From assembly GCF_000425305.1 (NCBI RefSeq), contig NZ_AUDE01000025.1, forward strand, positions 1-64,000: 64,000 bases of DNA, read 5' to 3'. Both the position numbers and the translations under genes were made by a program. The notes beneath the pieces are model-generated. The model had not been told where the DNA came from, did no database searches, and was given only the letters and a program-made list of their open reading frames with translations. This document shows positions 27,315 through 36,700 of this stretch, one piece after another. Positions within the stretch are counted from its first letter, which is position 1. Each line of letters starts with the position of its first letter. The DNA comes from Psychroserpens burtonensis DSM 12212. GTDB taxonomy: Bacteria > Bacteroidota > Bacteroidia > Flavobacteriales > Flavobacteriaceae.

Positions 27315-28343
27315 TTATTTTATCAATACACTTTTAAATTTAGCTAGATTTTTTAGTGCAATTCCTGTACCACGAACAACCGCTCTCAAGGGGTCTTCTG
27401 CGATATAAACAGGTAAGTCTGTTTTTTGAGATAAACGTTTATCTAAACCTCGTAACATAGATCCTCCTCCCGCAAGATATATTCCTGTGTTGTAAATATC
27501 TGCTGCTAATTCTGGAGGTGTTTGTGATAAAGTTTCCATTACAGAATCTTCAATTCTTAAGATCGATTTGTCCAGTGCTTTCGCAATTTCACGATAAGAA
27601 ATCTGAACTTGTTTAGGTTTTCCAGTCAATAAATCACGACCTTGAACACTCATTTCTTCTGGTGGCATATCTAAATCTTCTGTAGCTGCACCAATTTGGA
27701 TTTTTATCTTTTCCGCAGTACGATCACCAACATACAAGTTGTGTTGCGTGCGCATGTAATAAATAATATCGTTAGTAAATACATCACCCGCTACTTTTAC
27801 AGATTTATCACAAACGATTCCGCCAAGTGCAATAACTGCGATTTCTGTCGTACCACCTCCTATATCAACAATCATGTTTCCTTTTGGTTGCATGATATCA
27901 ATGCCAATACCAATTGCTGCTGCCATTGGTTCATGAATTAGGTAGACTTCTTTACCATTGACACGTTCACAGGATTCTTTTACCGCTCGCATTTCAACTT
28001 CGGTAATACCAGAAGGAATACAAACGACCATGCGTAATGCAGGTGTAAATAGTTTCTTTTTTAAAGCAGGAATATTCTTGATAAACATGCTTATCATTTG
28101 CTCAGAGGCATCAAAATCTGCAATTACACCATCTTTCAAAGGTCTAATCGTCTTGATATTTTCGTGTGTTTTACCTTGCATTAAGTTGGCTTCTTTTCCA
28201 ACTGCAATTATTTTTCCAGAAATTCTATCTCTTGCTACTATAGATGGACTGTCAACAACAACCTTATCGTTGTGAATGATAAGCGTGTTTGCAGTTCCTA
28301 AATCTATGGCTATTTCTTCGGTTAAGAAATCAAAAAATCCCAT
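27315..28343 (-). CDS. mreB: Actin-like cytoskeletal protein MreB
   Basis: 342 residues with the complete actin fold signatures: phosphate 1 loop AIDLGTANTLI (12-22), VPSGIT-type VCIPSGITEVE, phosphate 2 loop MIVDIGGGTTEIAVI, and adenosine loop YLAGGGSMLRGL. MreB filaments on the inner membrane guide elongation complexes. First gene of the operon, so its expression sets that of the rest; no consensus promoter is visible in the 217-base gap upstream. Confidence 0.97.
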   Translation of the reverse strand: MGFFDFLTEEIAIDLGTANTLIIHNDKVVVDSPSIVARDRISGKIIAVGKEANLMQGKTHENIKTIRPLKDGVIADFDASEQMISMFIKNIPALKKKLFTPALRMVVCIPSGITEVEMRAVKESCERVNGKEVYLIHEPMAAAIGIGIDIMQPKGNMIVDIGGGTTEIAVIALGGIVCDKSVKVAGDVFTNDIIYYMRTQHNLYVGDRTAEKIKIQIGAATEDLDMPPEEMSVQGRDLLTGKPKQVQISYREIAKALDKSILRIEDSVMETLSQTPPELAADIYNTGIYLAGGGSMLRGLDKRLSQKTDLPVYIAEDPLRAVVRGTGIALKNLAKFKSVLIK

Positions 28344-28462
28344 ATGTTATTATAAGTATTATGAGGGTGTTATTGTGTTCAGTTTTTGGCGTGTTGTAAA
28401 AGTAATAAAACTTACGAAATATTTACGGTTTATTTCTATTTCAATTCATATGAAAATTAAGT

Positions 28463-28484
28463 GTTTAACTTTTTAAGGTTAAAC
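28463..28484. terminator. Weak hairpin between purH and mreB
   Basis: A 7-base inverted repeat (GTTTAAC 28463-28469, GTTAAAC 28478-28484) with an 8-base loop, about 80 bases after the purH stop on the minus strand. It lacks a clean T-run, so its role in ending purH transcription is uncertain. Confidence 0.3.
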
Positions 28485-28560
28485 GTTTACTTTTCGGTTT
28501 TAGATGTTTAAAAGTGAGTAAAAAATTAATTTCTAAAATCTCTTTTTTTTAAGGATCAGT

Positions 28561-30093
28561 TTAATGCTTAAAATGACGAGTTCCAGTTGTCACCATTGCT
28601 ACATTATGTGCGTTACAATAATCAATTGTTAATTGGTCTTTAATTGATCCTCCAGGTTGTATTACAGCTGTAATTCCTGCATTGTCTGCAATCTCAACAC
28701 AATCTGGAAATGGGAAAAATGCATCACTAGCCATCACTGAACCTTTTAAATCGAAGTTGAAAGATTGTGCTTTATGGATGGCTTGGTTAAGTGCGTCCAC
28801 ACGACTAGTTTGTCCTGTTCCGCTGGCTAACAGTTGTTTGTCTTTTACTAAAACAATCGTGTTAGATTTTGTATGCTTACAAATTTTTGAAGCAAATATT
28901 AAATCATCTAGCTCGCTTTGAGTTGGTTTAGTATTCGTTGCATGGGTTAAATCTGCAATACTATCTGTCTTACTATTTCTATCTTGAACTAAAACTCCGT
29001 TAAGACAAGTTCTAACCGTAGTTTCTGGGAATTCAACATCATTTAATATTAAAAGAATACGATTCTTTTTACCTTTTAAAATTTCTAATGCTTCTTCTGA
29101 AAACGAAGGAGCTATGACCACTTCACAGAACAATGTATGGATTTTTTCGGCAGTGGCTTTATCAATTTCAGTATTAGCGATTAAAACACCTCCAAAAGCA
29201 GAAACTGGGTCTCCAGCCAATGCATCTACATAAGCTTGGTGAATGTTGTTGCGCTGTGCAAATCCGCAGGCATTATTATGTTTTAAGATTGCGAAAGTTG
29301 GAGCTTCGTTCTTGAATTCATTCATTAAGTTTACTGCTGCATCAACGTCTAAGAGGTTGTTGTAGCTTAATTCTTTTCCGTGGAGCTTCGTGAATAAATC
29401 ATCGAAATTTCCGAAGAAAAAACCACGTTGATGAGGGTTTTCTCCATAACGTAATATTTGTCCGTTAGTTTCGCTAATTTTAAGTGAAGGGATGCTATGA
29501 TCTACATTGAAATAATTAAAAATCGCAGAATCATAATGCGACGACACGTTAAAGGCTTTCGCAGCAAATCGTTTTCTATCATCTTCGGAAGTCTCACCGT
29601 TTTTTGATTTTAGAAGTTCTAAAAATTCTGAATAATCATCTACTGACGATACGCAAATCACATCTGCATAATTTTTTGCTGCAGCGCGAATAAGCGAAAT
29701 ACCTCCAATATCAATTTTTTCAATAATATCTTGATTTGCAGCTCCAGAGGCTACTGTTTTTTCAAAAGGATATAAATCTACGATGACCACGTCTATCTGC
29801 GGAATATCAAAATCAATCATTTCTGCGACATCGCCTTCATGGTTTTGACGATTTAAAATACCTCCAAAAACTTTTGGATGTAATGTTTTTACGCGTCCGC
29901 CAAGAATAGAAGGATAAGACGTCACGTCCTCAACAGGAACGACTTTAATACCTAGATCTTTGATGAATTTTTCTGTTCCTCCTGTAGAGTAAATGGTTAC
30001 ATTTTGTTCATCTAGTTGTTTAACAATGGGTGCTAGTCCGTCTTTACTAAAAACCGAAATTAATGCAGATTTAATTGTTTTTTTGTTGCTCAT
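28561..30093 (-). CDS. purH: Bifunctional AICAR transformylase / IMP cyclohydrolase PurH
   Basis: Performs the last two steps of purine synthesis: formylation of AICAR and ring closure to IMP. 510 residues. The N-terminal MGS-like cyclohydrolase domain (about 5-150) has STGGTEKFI and GGRVKTLHPKVFGGIL. The C-terminal transformylase domain (about 200-510) has RYGENPHQ, the KHNNACG catalytic lysine/histidine, and SDAFFPFPD. Divergent from the permease gene. Confidence 0.97.
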   Translation of the reverse strand: MSNKKTIKSALISVFSKDGLAPIVKQLDEQNVTIYSTGGTEKFIKDLGIKVVPVEDVTSYPSILGGRVKTLHPKVFGGILNRQNHEGDVAEMIDFDIPQIDVVIVDLYPFEKTVASGAANQDIIEKIDIGGISLIRAAAKNYADVICVSSVDDYSEFLELLKSKNGETSEDDRKRFAAKAFNVSSHYDSAIFNYFNVDHSIPSLKISETNGQILRYGENPHQRGFFFGNFDDLFTKLHGKELSYNNLLDVDAAVNLMNEFKNEAPTFAILKHNNACGFAQRNNIHQAYVDALAGDPVSAFGGVLIANTEIDKATAEKIHTLFCEVVIAPSFSEEALEILKGKKNRILLILNDVEFPETTVRTCLNGVLVQDRNSKTDSIADLTHATNTKPTQSELDDLIFASKICKHTKSNTIVLVKDKQLLASGTGQTSRVDALNQAIHKAQSFNFDLKGSVMASDAFFPFPDCVEIADNAGITAVIQPGGSIKDQLTIDYCNAHNVAMVTTGTRHFKH

Positions 30094-30221
30094 TTTAAAG
30101 TTGTTGTCGTTGTGTTGTGATTATAAGTCGTCGTTGTGAAAATTAAAGCGTAAAAATACATAATATCAAACCCTTATTTAAGTTGAAAATACAGTTTGTT
30201 TCAATTTTTTGTAACAATAAA

Positions 30222-30250
30222 TTGTTGAAAACGTCCTATCTTTATATTTC
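30222..30250 (+). promoter_or_regulatory. Promoter for the MacB-type permease gene
   Basis: TTG (30222-30224), 18 bases, then TATATTTC (30243-30250), one mismatch from the consensus. It lies inside a longer upstream reading of the permease and supports the start at 30282. Confidence 0.55.
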
Positions 30251-30281
30251 CAGAATCAAACTGGGAAATCAAACCAATCAC

Positions 30282-31529
30282 ATGCTTGTTTATCTAAGGT
30301 TATTTAAAGAAAGTTTTTCATTTGCTACTAATGCATTACGTAATAATAAACTGCGAACATTCTTGTCGCTTTTAGGAATTACAATTGGTATCTTTTCCAT
30401 CATTGCGGTTTTAGCAGCGGTTGATTCCTTAGACAAAAGTATTAAGGATAAATTAAGTGGTTTGGATAAGAATACAATGTACTTAACCAAGTTTTCTTTT
30501 GGGCCAACTGAAGTGCCCCGTTGGCAACGAGATAATTTCCCACAGACAGATTATGATGATTTTGAGTTTATACAGCGCAATGTACCAAATATTGATGCGA
30601 TTGCATATGTGATTTTCGGTGGAAATGAAAATATTAAATTTGAAAGTAATACGGTTTCTGGAGTCAAAATAACACCTGTATCTAATGGTATTTATGATAT
30701 TGAAAATTTAAAATTATCTGTTGGTCGTTTTTATAATGAATCTGAATCTATTTCTGGATCAAATGTTATGGTTGTTGGAAGTAGCACTGCTGAGAATCTC
30801 TTCGGAAATGTAAATCCAGTTGGAAAAACGGTTAGAGCCTACGGTAGGAAATTAACAGTTATTGGTGTACTAAAAAAAATGGGTAATGGCTTAGGTGATT
30901 CTCCTGATGAGAAAGCTTTCGTGCCTGCAAATTTTGTAAGACGTTTCCAAAATGGAGGTGCAAGTGGTTTGCCTGGAGCAGTTATTATAAAACCTGAAAA
31001 AAGCGCAGATATTGGTGCTTTTGAAGCCCTTTTAAAACAGAAATATAGAGTTTATAGAGGTCTTAAAGCCGGTGAACCGGATAATTTCTTTATAAACAAG
31101 TTGTCTGGTTTAACCGACCTTGTTGATGGAATTATTTCGACTTTAAATGGTGTAGGTTGGCTAATAAGTGGGTTTTCATTATTAGTTGGAGGATTTGGAA
31201 TTGCTAATATAATGTTTGTTAGTGTACGTGAGCGTACCAACCTCATTGGAATTCAAAAATCCTTAGGTGCTAAGAATAAATTTATTTTGTTTCAGTTTTT
31301 GTTTGAGGCTGTAATTTTATCTGTTCTTGGAGGTATCATTGGGATAATTTTGGTTTGGCTGGTATCTTTAGGTGCTAATGCTGCACTAGACTTTGAATTT
31401 GTTTTGTCGTTCTTCAATATTTTTCTTGGTTTTGGGCTTTCAACGTTTATTGGCTTAATTTCTGGAATAATACCAGCAATTTCTGCCTCTAAATTAGATC
31501 CTGTTGAGGCGATTAGGACTGGGATGTAG
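30282..31529 (+). CDS. MacB-type ABC transporter permease
   Basis: A 415-residue inner-membrane protein of the MacB/FtsX type: one N-terminal helix (LRTFLSLLGITIGIFSIIAV), a large periplasmic MacB-like core domain (about 55-270), then three helices ending in DPVEAIRTGM, typical of the family. No ATPase domain or partner ATPase gene is adjacent, so the energising subunit is encoded elsewhere. A start 99 bases upstream was rejected because a near-consensus promoter lies within it and the added residues do not resemble the family. Substrate unknown. Confidence 0.88.
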   Translation: MLVYLRLFKESFSFATNALRNNKLRTFLSLLGITIGIFSIIAVLAAVDSLDKSIKDKLSGLDKNTMYLTKFSFGPTEVPRWQRDNFPQTDYDDFEFIQRNVPNIDAIAYVIFGGNENIKFESNTVSGVKITPVSNGIYDIENLKLSVGRFYNESESISGSNVMVVGSSTAENLFGNVNPVGKTVRAYGRKLTVIGVLKKMGNGLGDSPDEKAFVPANFVRRFQNGGASGLPGAVIIKPEKSADIGAFEALLKQKYRVYRGLKAGEPDNFFINKLSGLTDLVDGIISTLNGVGWLISGFSLLVGGFGIANIMFVSVRERTNLIGIQKSLGAKNKFILFQFLFEAVILSVLGGIIGIILVWLVSLGANAALDFEFVLSFFNIFLGFGLSTFIGLISGIIPAISASKLDPVEAIRTGM

Positions 31530-31640
31530 ATTAGTTAACAGTTTTAGTATCAGTTTTCAGTGCTTATTTAAACCTAGAAAAACAATACGTACATCGACCC
31601 AAGTAAAATTTGTGCCTTTGAGCCTTCGAGAAAGAATGTT

Positions 31641-32105
31641 TTAGATGATTTTCGAAACCTGCTCACAAACGAACTCCAAAAAGCGCTCATCTTCCACAGA
31701 AAAAGGGTCTGGAGTATTTGAGTCAATGTCAATTTGCCCCATATTTTCTCCATTCACAAAAATAGGAATTACAATCTCTGCTTTGACCGTAATACTGCAG
31801 GCGATATAATTATCCTGAGAAGCAACATCTGGTACGACGAAATTTTTATTAGATACTGCTACTTGTCCACAAATACCTTTTCCAAACGGAATAATCGTAT
31901 GATCTGTAGGTTCACCAACATAAGGTCCTAATTTTAGTTCGTTTTTATCTCCATTTTTAAAATAGAAACCGACCCAGTTGTAGCAGTCTATCTTGTTTTC
32001 AAGTAGTTGACATATTGATAATAAACGTTCATCTACTGTTTTAGAAGTATCGGCTACTATTGTTTCAACTGCAGGCTTTAGGGATTCAAAAATCATAGGT
32101 TTCAT
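31641..32105 (-). CDS. GAF-domain protein, free methionine-R-sulfoxide reductase-like
   Basis: A single GAF domain of 154 residues resembling fRMsr (E. coli MsrC), which reduces free methionine-R-sulfoxide. Family marks are WVGFYF, LGPYVGEP, GKGICG, IACSITVKAEIVIPI and IDIDS. Two of the three fRMsr cysteines are present (Cys79 and Cys103, matching Cys94 and Cys118 of the E. coli enzyme). The third, equivalent to Cys84, is Asp68. Activity is therefore plausible but not assured. Divergent from the exosortase pair. Confidence 0.8.
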   Translation of the reverse strand: MKPMIFESLKPAVETIVADTSKTVDERLLSICQLLENKIDCYNWVGFYFKNGDKNELKLGPYVGEPTDHTIIPFGKGICGQVAVSNKNFVVPDVASQDNYIACSITVKAEIVIPIFVNGENMGQIDIDSNTPDPFSVEDERFLEFVCEQVSKII

Positions 32106-32184
32106 AAATTTTGGTAAAAGTATTTAAAAAGTGCAATTTCTAGATTCATTTTGTATAATTTTAACTGAAAGTAATCTATAATTT

Positions 32185-32736
32185 TTGAAAGCACTTCTTC
32201 TTAAATATAAATCTGTCGTAAAATTCATATTGACCTTTCTTATGGTTTATGTGGTCCTTACAATAGGTTATAAATTGTATCTTGATTTCTCAAATGGTTC
32301 AAGATTTTACCCAGACTATTTTACTAATCTTGTAGCGAAACAGAGTGAGTCTCTCATAAATACATTAGGCTATGATGCTAAGGTAGTTGCGCATCCAGAT
32401 GAGCCATCTATGAAATTACTGGTGAATTCAAAATTTGTAGCCAGAGTAGTAGAGGGCTGTAATTCTATAAGTGTTATTATTTTATTTGTCTCATTTATAA
32501 TTGCATTTGCTGGTAAGTTTAAACCGACGTTTGTTTATATTTTAACTGGAAGTACACTTATTTATATTGTAAACCTCATGCGAATTGCTATTTTATCTAT
32601 TGGATTATATAATTATCCTTGGCGAAAAGATGTTTTGCATACGGTTATATTCCCCATGATAATCTACGGGATGGTTTTTGTACTCTGGATGTTTTGGGTC
32701 AATCGATTTTCAAAAAATAGAAAACAATATGCGTAG
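32185..32736 (+). CDS. xrtF: Exosortase XrtF
   Basis: A 183-residue inner-membrane cysteine protease-like protein of the exosortase/archaeosortase family, thought to recognise a C-terminal sorting tail on exported proteins and transfer it to an anchor. The catalytic triad is intact: Cys92 in EGCNSIS, Arg133 in LMRIAI and His152 in LHTVIFP, spread over about five helices. XrtF is the short exosortase typical of flavobacteria. The start codon is TTG. It overlaps the next gene by 8 bases. No target protein is recognised in this window. Confidence 0.92.
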   Translation: MKALLLKYKSVVKFILTFLMVYVVLTIGYKLYLDFSNGSRFYPDYFTNLVAKQSESLINTLGYDAKVVAHPDEPSMKLLVNSKFVARVVEGCNSISVIILFVSFIIAFAGKFKPTFVYILTGSTLIYIVNLMRIAILSIGLYNYPWRKDVLHTVIFPMIIYGMVFVLWMFWVNRFSKNRKQYA

Positions 32737-33157
32737 TCTTATAACTTACTTATTGCTTTTCGTTTTATTTGGATTACTCATTTTAATTCGAGCATTTGAG
32801 CAAGATTTGTTTTACGATCCTTATCTCTCATTTTTTAAGAGTGATTATTTGCATATGGATTATCCGCGTCGAGAAATTTTAAAACTAACGCTCTTTACAA
32901 CATTACGATTTGTATTAAATACTCTTATATCTTTGGGTATTATTTATCTGTTTTTTCGAGATAAATCCATTGTCAAGTTCTCACTATTCATTTATGTAAT
33001 TGCGTATGTGATACTGATTGGATTTTTTCTGTATTTCGTTATTCATCCAAGAAAAGAAGACTATTATTTGTTTTTTAATTTTAGAAGATTTCTCATTCAG
33101 CCTATATTCTTAATACTTCTTGTTCCTGCGTTTTATTACTATAAACTGAAGAGTTAA
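32729..33157 (+). CDS. Exosortase F system-associated membrane protein
   Basis: 142 residues from the ATG at 32729, with about four hydrophobic helices (beginning MRSLITYLLLFVLFG), and short polar loops such as YDPYLSFFKSDY and HPRKEDYYLFFNFRRF. It overlaps the end of xrtF by 8 bases, and this tight pairing identifies it as the partner protein regularly found beside XrtF. Its exact role is unknown. A longer start at 32678 would lie deep within xrtF and lacks a signal-like beginning. Confidence 0.85.
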   Translation: MRSLITYLLLFVLFGLLILIRAFEQDLFYDPYLSFFKSDYLHMDYPRREILKLTLFTTLRFVLNTLISLGIIYLFFRDKSIVKFSLFIYVIAYVILIGFFLYFVIHPRKEDYYLFFNFRRFLIQPIFLILLVPAFYYYKLKS

Positions 33158-33202
33158 ACTGTTAATCAAACGGTAATTATAGTAATGCTAATTTCTTTTG
33201 TT

Positions 33203-33210
33203 TAACTTTG
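33203..33210 (+). promoter_or_regulatory. -7 element at the head of the copper island
   Basis: TAACTTTG fits TAnnTTTG, 8 bases before the ATG at 33219. The mRNA would be almost leaderless. No TTG at standard spacing. Confidence 0.35.
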
Positions 33211-33218
33211 TTATTAGT

Positions 33219-33632
33219 ATGAAGCAACTATCACATAAAATAATGTCGCTGTTAATGTCTTTTGTAGTATTATTATCTACAATGTCATTCACTGTTAATA
33301 TGCATTATTGTGGTGATACTTTGGTAGAAACTGCTCTGTTCCATAAAGCAAAAGGATGCGGAATGGGGATGCAAATGCCTTCAAATGAAGGTTGTGCTAT
33401 TACAAAAAAGAATTGCTGTAACGACGAACAAGTAGTTGTGGATGGTCAAGACGAATTACAACTCCAAGTTGATACTATTTCTTTTGAACAGCACGTATTT
33501 ATAACCTCGTTTGTTTATACTTCTATTAACCTTTTTGAAGGCATAGATAATAACGCATCTTCATTTGAAGAGTACAAACCACCACTCGTCATAAGGCAAA
33601 TCTTCAAGCTTGATGAGACGTATTTAATTTGA
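33219..33632 (+). CDS. HYC_CC_PP family protein
   Basis: 137 residues: a hydrophobic signal segment (about 8-26) followed by the family's ordered marks: MHYCGD (His-Tyr-Cys at 29-31), a Cys/Met-rich stretch (GCGMGMQMP, then KKNCCNDE) and a late Tyr-Lys-Pro-Pro. The Cys, His and Met content suits binding of soft metals such as Cu(I). Family members commonly precede heavy-metal efflux genes in Bacteroidota, as here 111 bases before the CusA-type pump. Function not established. Confidence 0.82.
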   Translation: MKQLSHKIMSLLMSFVVLLSTMSFTVNMHYCGDTLVETALFHKAKGCGMGMQMPSNEGCAITKKNCCNDEQVVVDGQDELQLQVDTISFEQHVFITSFVYTSINLFEGIDNNASSFEEYKPPLVIRQIFKLDETYLI

Positions 33633-33743
33633 TTTTTAAATAATAGACTGTGTTATCCTATAGCTGTAATGTTATAAGGATAATTTCTTGTATGCGGTAT
33701 TTTCCAAGATCGCCAATGTCTAACTGTTTAATAATCCAAAATA

Positions 33744-36700
33744 ATGCTAAATAAAAGCATCAAATTTTTAATAGAAAACAAACTCGTGGCAGTACTGCTA
33801 CTGGTCCTTTTTGTAGGGTGGGGAACTGTTCATGCACCTTTTAATTGGGATACCAGATTTTTACCAAGTGATCCTGTAGCGGTAGATGCAATTCCTGATA
33901 TTGGAGAAAACCAACAAATCGTATTTACTAAATGGGATGGTCGATCTCCACAGGACATAGAAGACCAAATTACGTATCCTTTAACCACTTCCCTGTTGGG
34001 AATTCCTGGAGTAAAAACCATTCGTAGTTCGTCTATGTTTGGCTTTTCAAGTATTTATATCATTTTTGAGGAAGACATTGAGTTTTACTGGAGCAGAAGT
34101 AGAATTTTAGAAAAACTAAATTCGCTACCAAGCGGATTATTACCCGAAGGGATTAATCCTGCTCTGGGTCCGGATGCCACAGGACTAGGTCAGATATTTT
34201 GGTACACATTAGAAGGTCGTGATGAAAACGGAAACGTTACTGGTGGTTGGGACTTACAAGAGTTAAGAAGTATACAGGATTACTATGTGAAATACGCTTT
34301 ATCCTCTGCAAGTGGTGTTTCTGAAGTGGCTTCAATTGGTGGTTATGTGCAAGAATACCAGGTAGATGTCGATCCAGAACTGATGCGACAATATAATATT
34401 GGTTTAAGTCAAGTCGTTAAAGCGGTTAAGGAAAGTAATAAAGACATTGGAGCGCAAACTTTAGAAATCAATCAAGTTGAATATTTAGTACGAGGTTTAG
34501 GTTATGTGAAATCGGTTGAAGATATTGAAAACGCGGTGGTTACTTCGGAAGATTTTACAGCCATTAAGATTAAAGATATTGCTAAAGTGTCCTTAGGTCC
34601 TGCTGCACGAAGAGGTTTATTAGATAAAGAAGGTGCCGAAGTCGTTGGTGGTGTTGTAGTAGCTAGATATGGAGCCAACCCAATGGAAGTCATTACTAAT
34701 GTTAAAGCAAAAATAGCAGGGCTTAAAGGTGGTTTACCAACTAAAGTACTGGCAGATGGACGCACCTCTCAATTAACAGTCGTTCCTTTTTACGATCGCA
34801 CAGAACTTATCGAAGAAACCTTAGAAACACTTAGCGAAGCATTGACCCTAGAAATATTAATTACCATTTTGGTGATTATCGTGATGGTTTTTAATTTAAG
34901 AGCATCCTTATTAATTTCTGGGTTATTGCCTGTTGCTATTTTAATGGTTTTTGTAGCGATGAAACTATGTAACGTAGATGCCAATATTGTTGCACTTTCA
35001 GGTATTGCGATTGCCATTGGAACTATGGTGGATGTGGGCGTCATATTAGCAGAAAATATGATCCGTCATCTCGATGATGAAAAATTACGACTACGTGAAG
35101 ATGGAACTGCATTTACCATAAACGAAGTCATTTATAATGCTACTGCTGAAGTTTCTGGCGCTATTTTAACTGCTGTATTAACAACAATTATAAGTTTTGT
35201 GCCTGTATTTACAATGATTGGTGCCGAAGGAAAACTGTTTAGACCCTTAGCATTCACCAAAACGATGGCATTATCAGCATCGTTAGTTATTGCTTTGTTT
35301 ATAATTCCGCCACTAGCAGCTTATTTATTCAGAAAAACAACATTAAAAAATTCATTTAAGTATATAATAAATGGCGCTTTAATAGTTGCTGGAATAGTAA
35401 TTATAATAAGTGGGTACTGGTTAGGCATTATTGTAATTGCTTTTGGAATTACTGGTCTACTTGGTATTTTGGGCAAACTAGAAAAGAACAAGGTCAATCT
35501 AATAAATATTATTATTTCTTCGGCTGCTATTGTATTCCTGCTTGCAGAATATTGGAGACCTTTGGGTTTTGATCGCAGCATCTTAGTTAACCTTGTTTTT
35601 GTAGCTATTATTTGCTTCGGAATTTTGGGGGTATTTTCTGTTTTTAGAAAGTATTATGGACAACTTTTAAAATGGGCTTTAGCCAACAAGCTGTTGTTTT
35701 TTGTGATTCCAACAACCGTTCTTATTTCTGGAGTATTGATTATGAATACGACAGGTAAGGAATTTATGCCCTCTTTAAACGAAGGATCTTTTCTATTAAT
35801 GCCAACCTCGTTACCTCACTCTGGAGTTGAAGAAAACAAGCGCGTGCTTCAGCAATTAGATATGGCTGTTGCTACCATTCCAGAAATTGAAACTGTGGTA
35901 GGAAAAGCCGGTAGAACAGAATCGGCTTTAGATCCTGCGCCTTTATCGATGTACGAAAACATGATTCAATATAAATCTGAATATATGCGGAATTCAGATG
36001 GGAAAAGGCAACGTTATAGAGTTAATAATAAGGGAGAGTTTGAACTTAAAGAGGGCCATTTTATTACAAATCCAAATAATTCAGAAAACATACATCTCAC
36101 TAAAGTTGAACATTCTCAGTTAATTGAAGATAGCGATGGCGAATTTTATCGTAACTGGCGACCAGAGATTAACAATCCAGATGATATTTGGAATGAAATT
36201 ATAAAAGTCACGAAGTTACCAGGTGTTACTTCTGCACCAAAATTACAACCTATAGAAACCAGATTGGTCATGCTACAAACGGGCATGCGAGCACCAATGG
36301 GAATAAAGGTCAAAGGACAAGATTTAAAACAAATTGAAGCTTTTGGATTACAATTAGAAAGTCTTTTGAAGCAAGCAGAAGGTGTTAAAGTTGAAGCTGT
36401 TTTTGCCGACAGAATTGTTGGCAAACCGTATTTGCTAATTGATATTAATAGAGAAAAAATAGCCCGTTATGGCCTGTCTATTGAAGATGTTCAAAGTGTT
36501 CTAAAAGTTGCCATTGGCGGTATGGTACTAACCCAAACCGTTGAAGGAAGAGAGCGTTATGGTATTCGTGTACGCTATCCAAGGGAGTTACGTGGGAATC
36601 CTGAAGATATTAAAGACATCTATATTCCTGTAGAAAAAGGAAGTCCTATTCCGTTGAGTGAATTGGCCACCATTCGCTATGAGCAAGGTCCACAAGTTAT

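Noticed and set aside
33653-33683. TTATCC...GGATAA inverted repeat upstream of cusA as a copper operator
   Set aside because: The arms align only with a bulge and there is no second copy near other island genes, so it could be chance in AT-rich DNA.
34502-34765. Long open frames antisense to cusA, groEL, valS and other large genes
   Set aside because: They lie wholly inside strongly conserved genes and encode no recognisable protein, so they are by-products of codon use.
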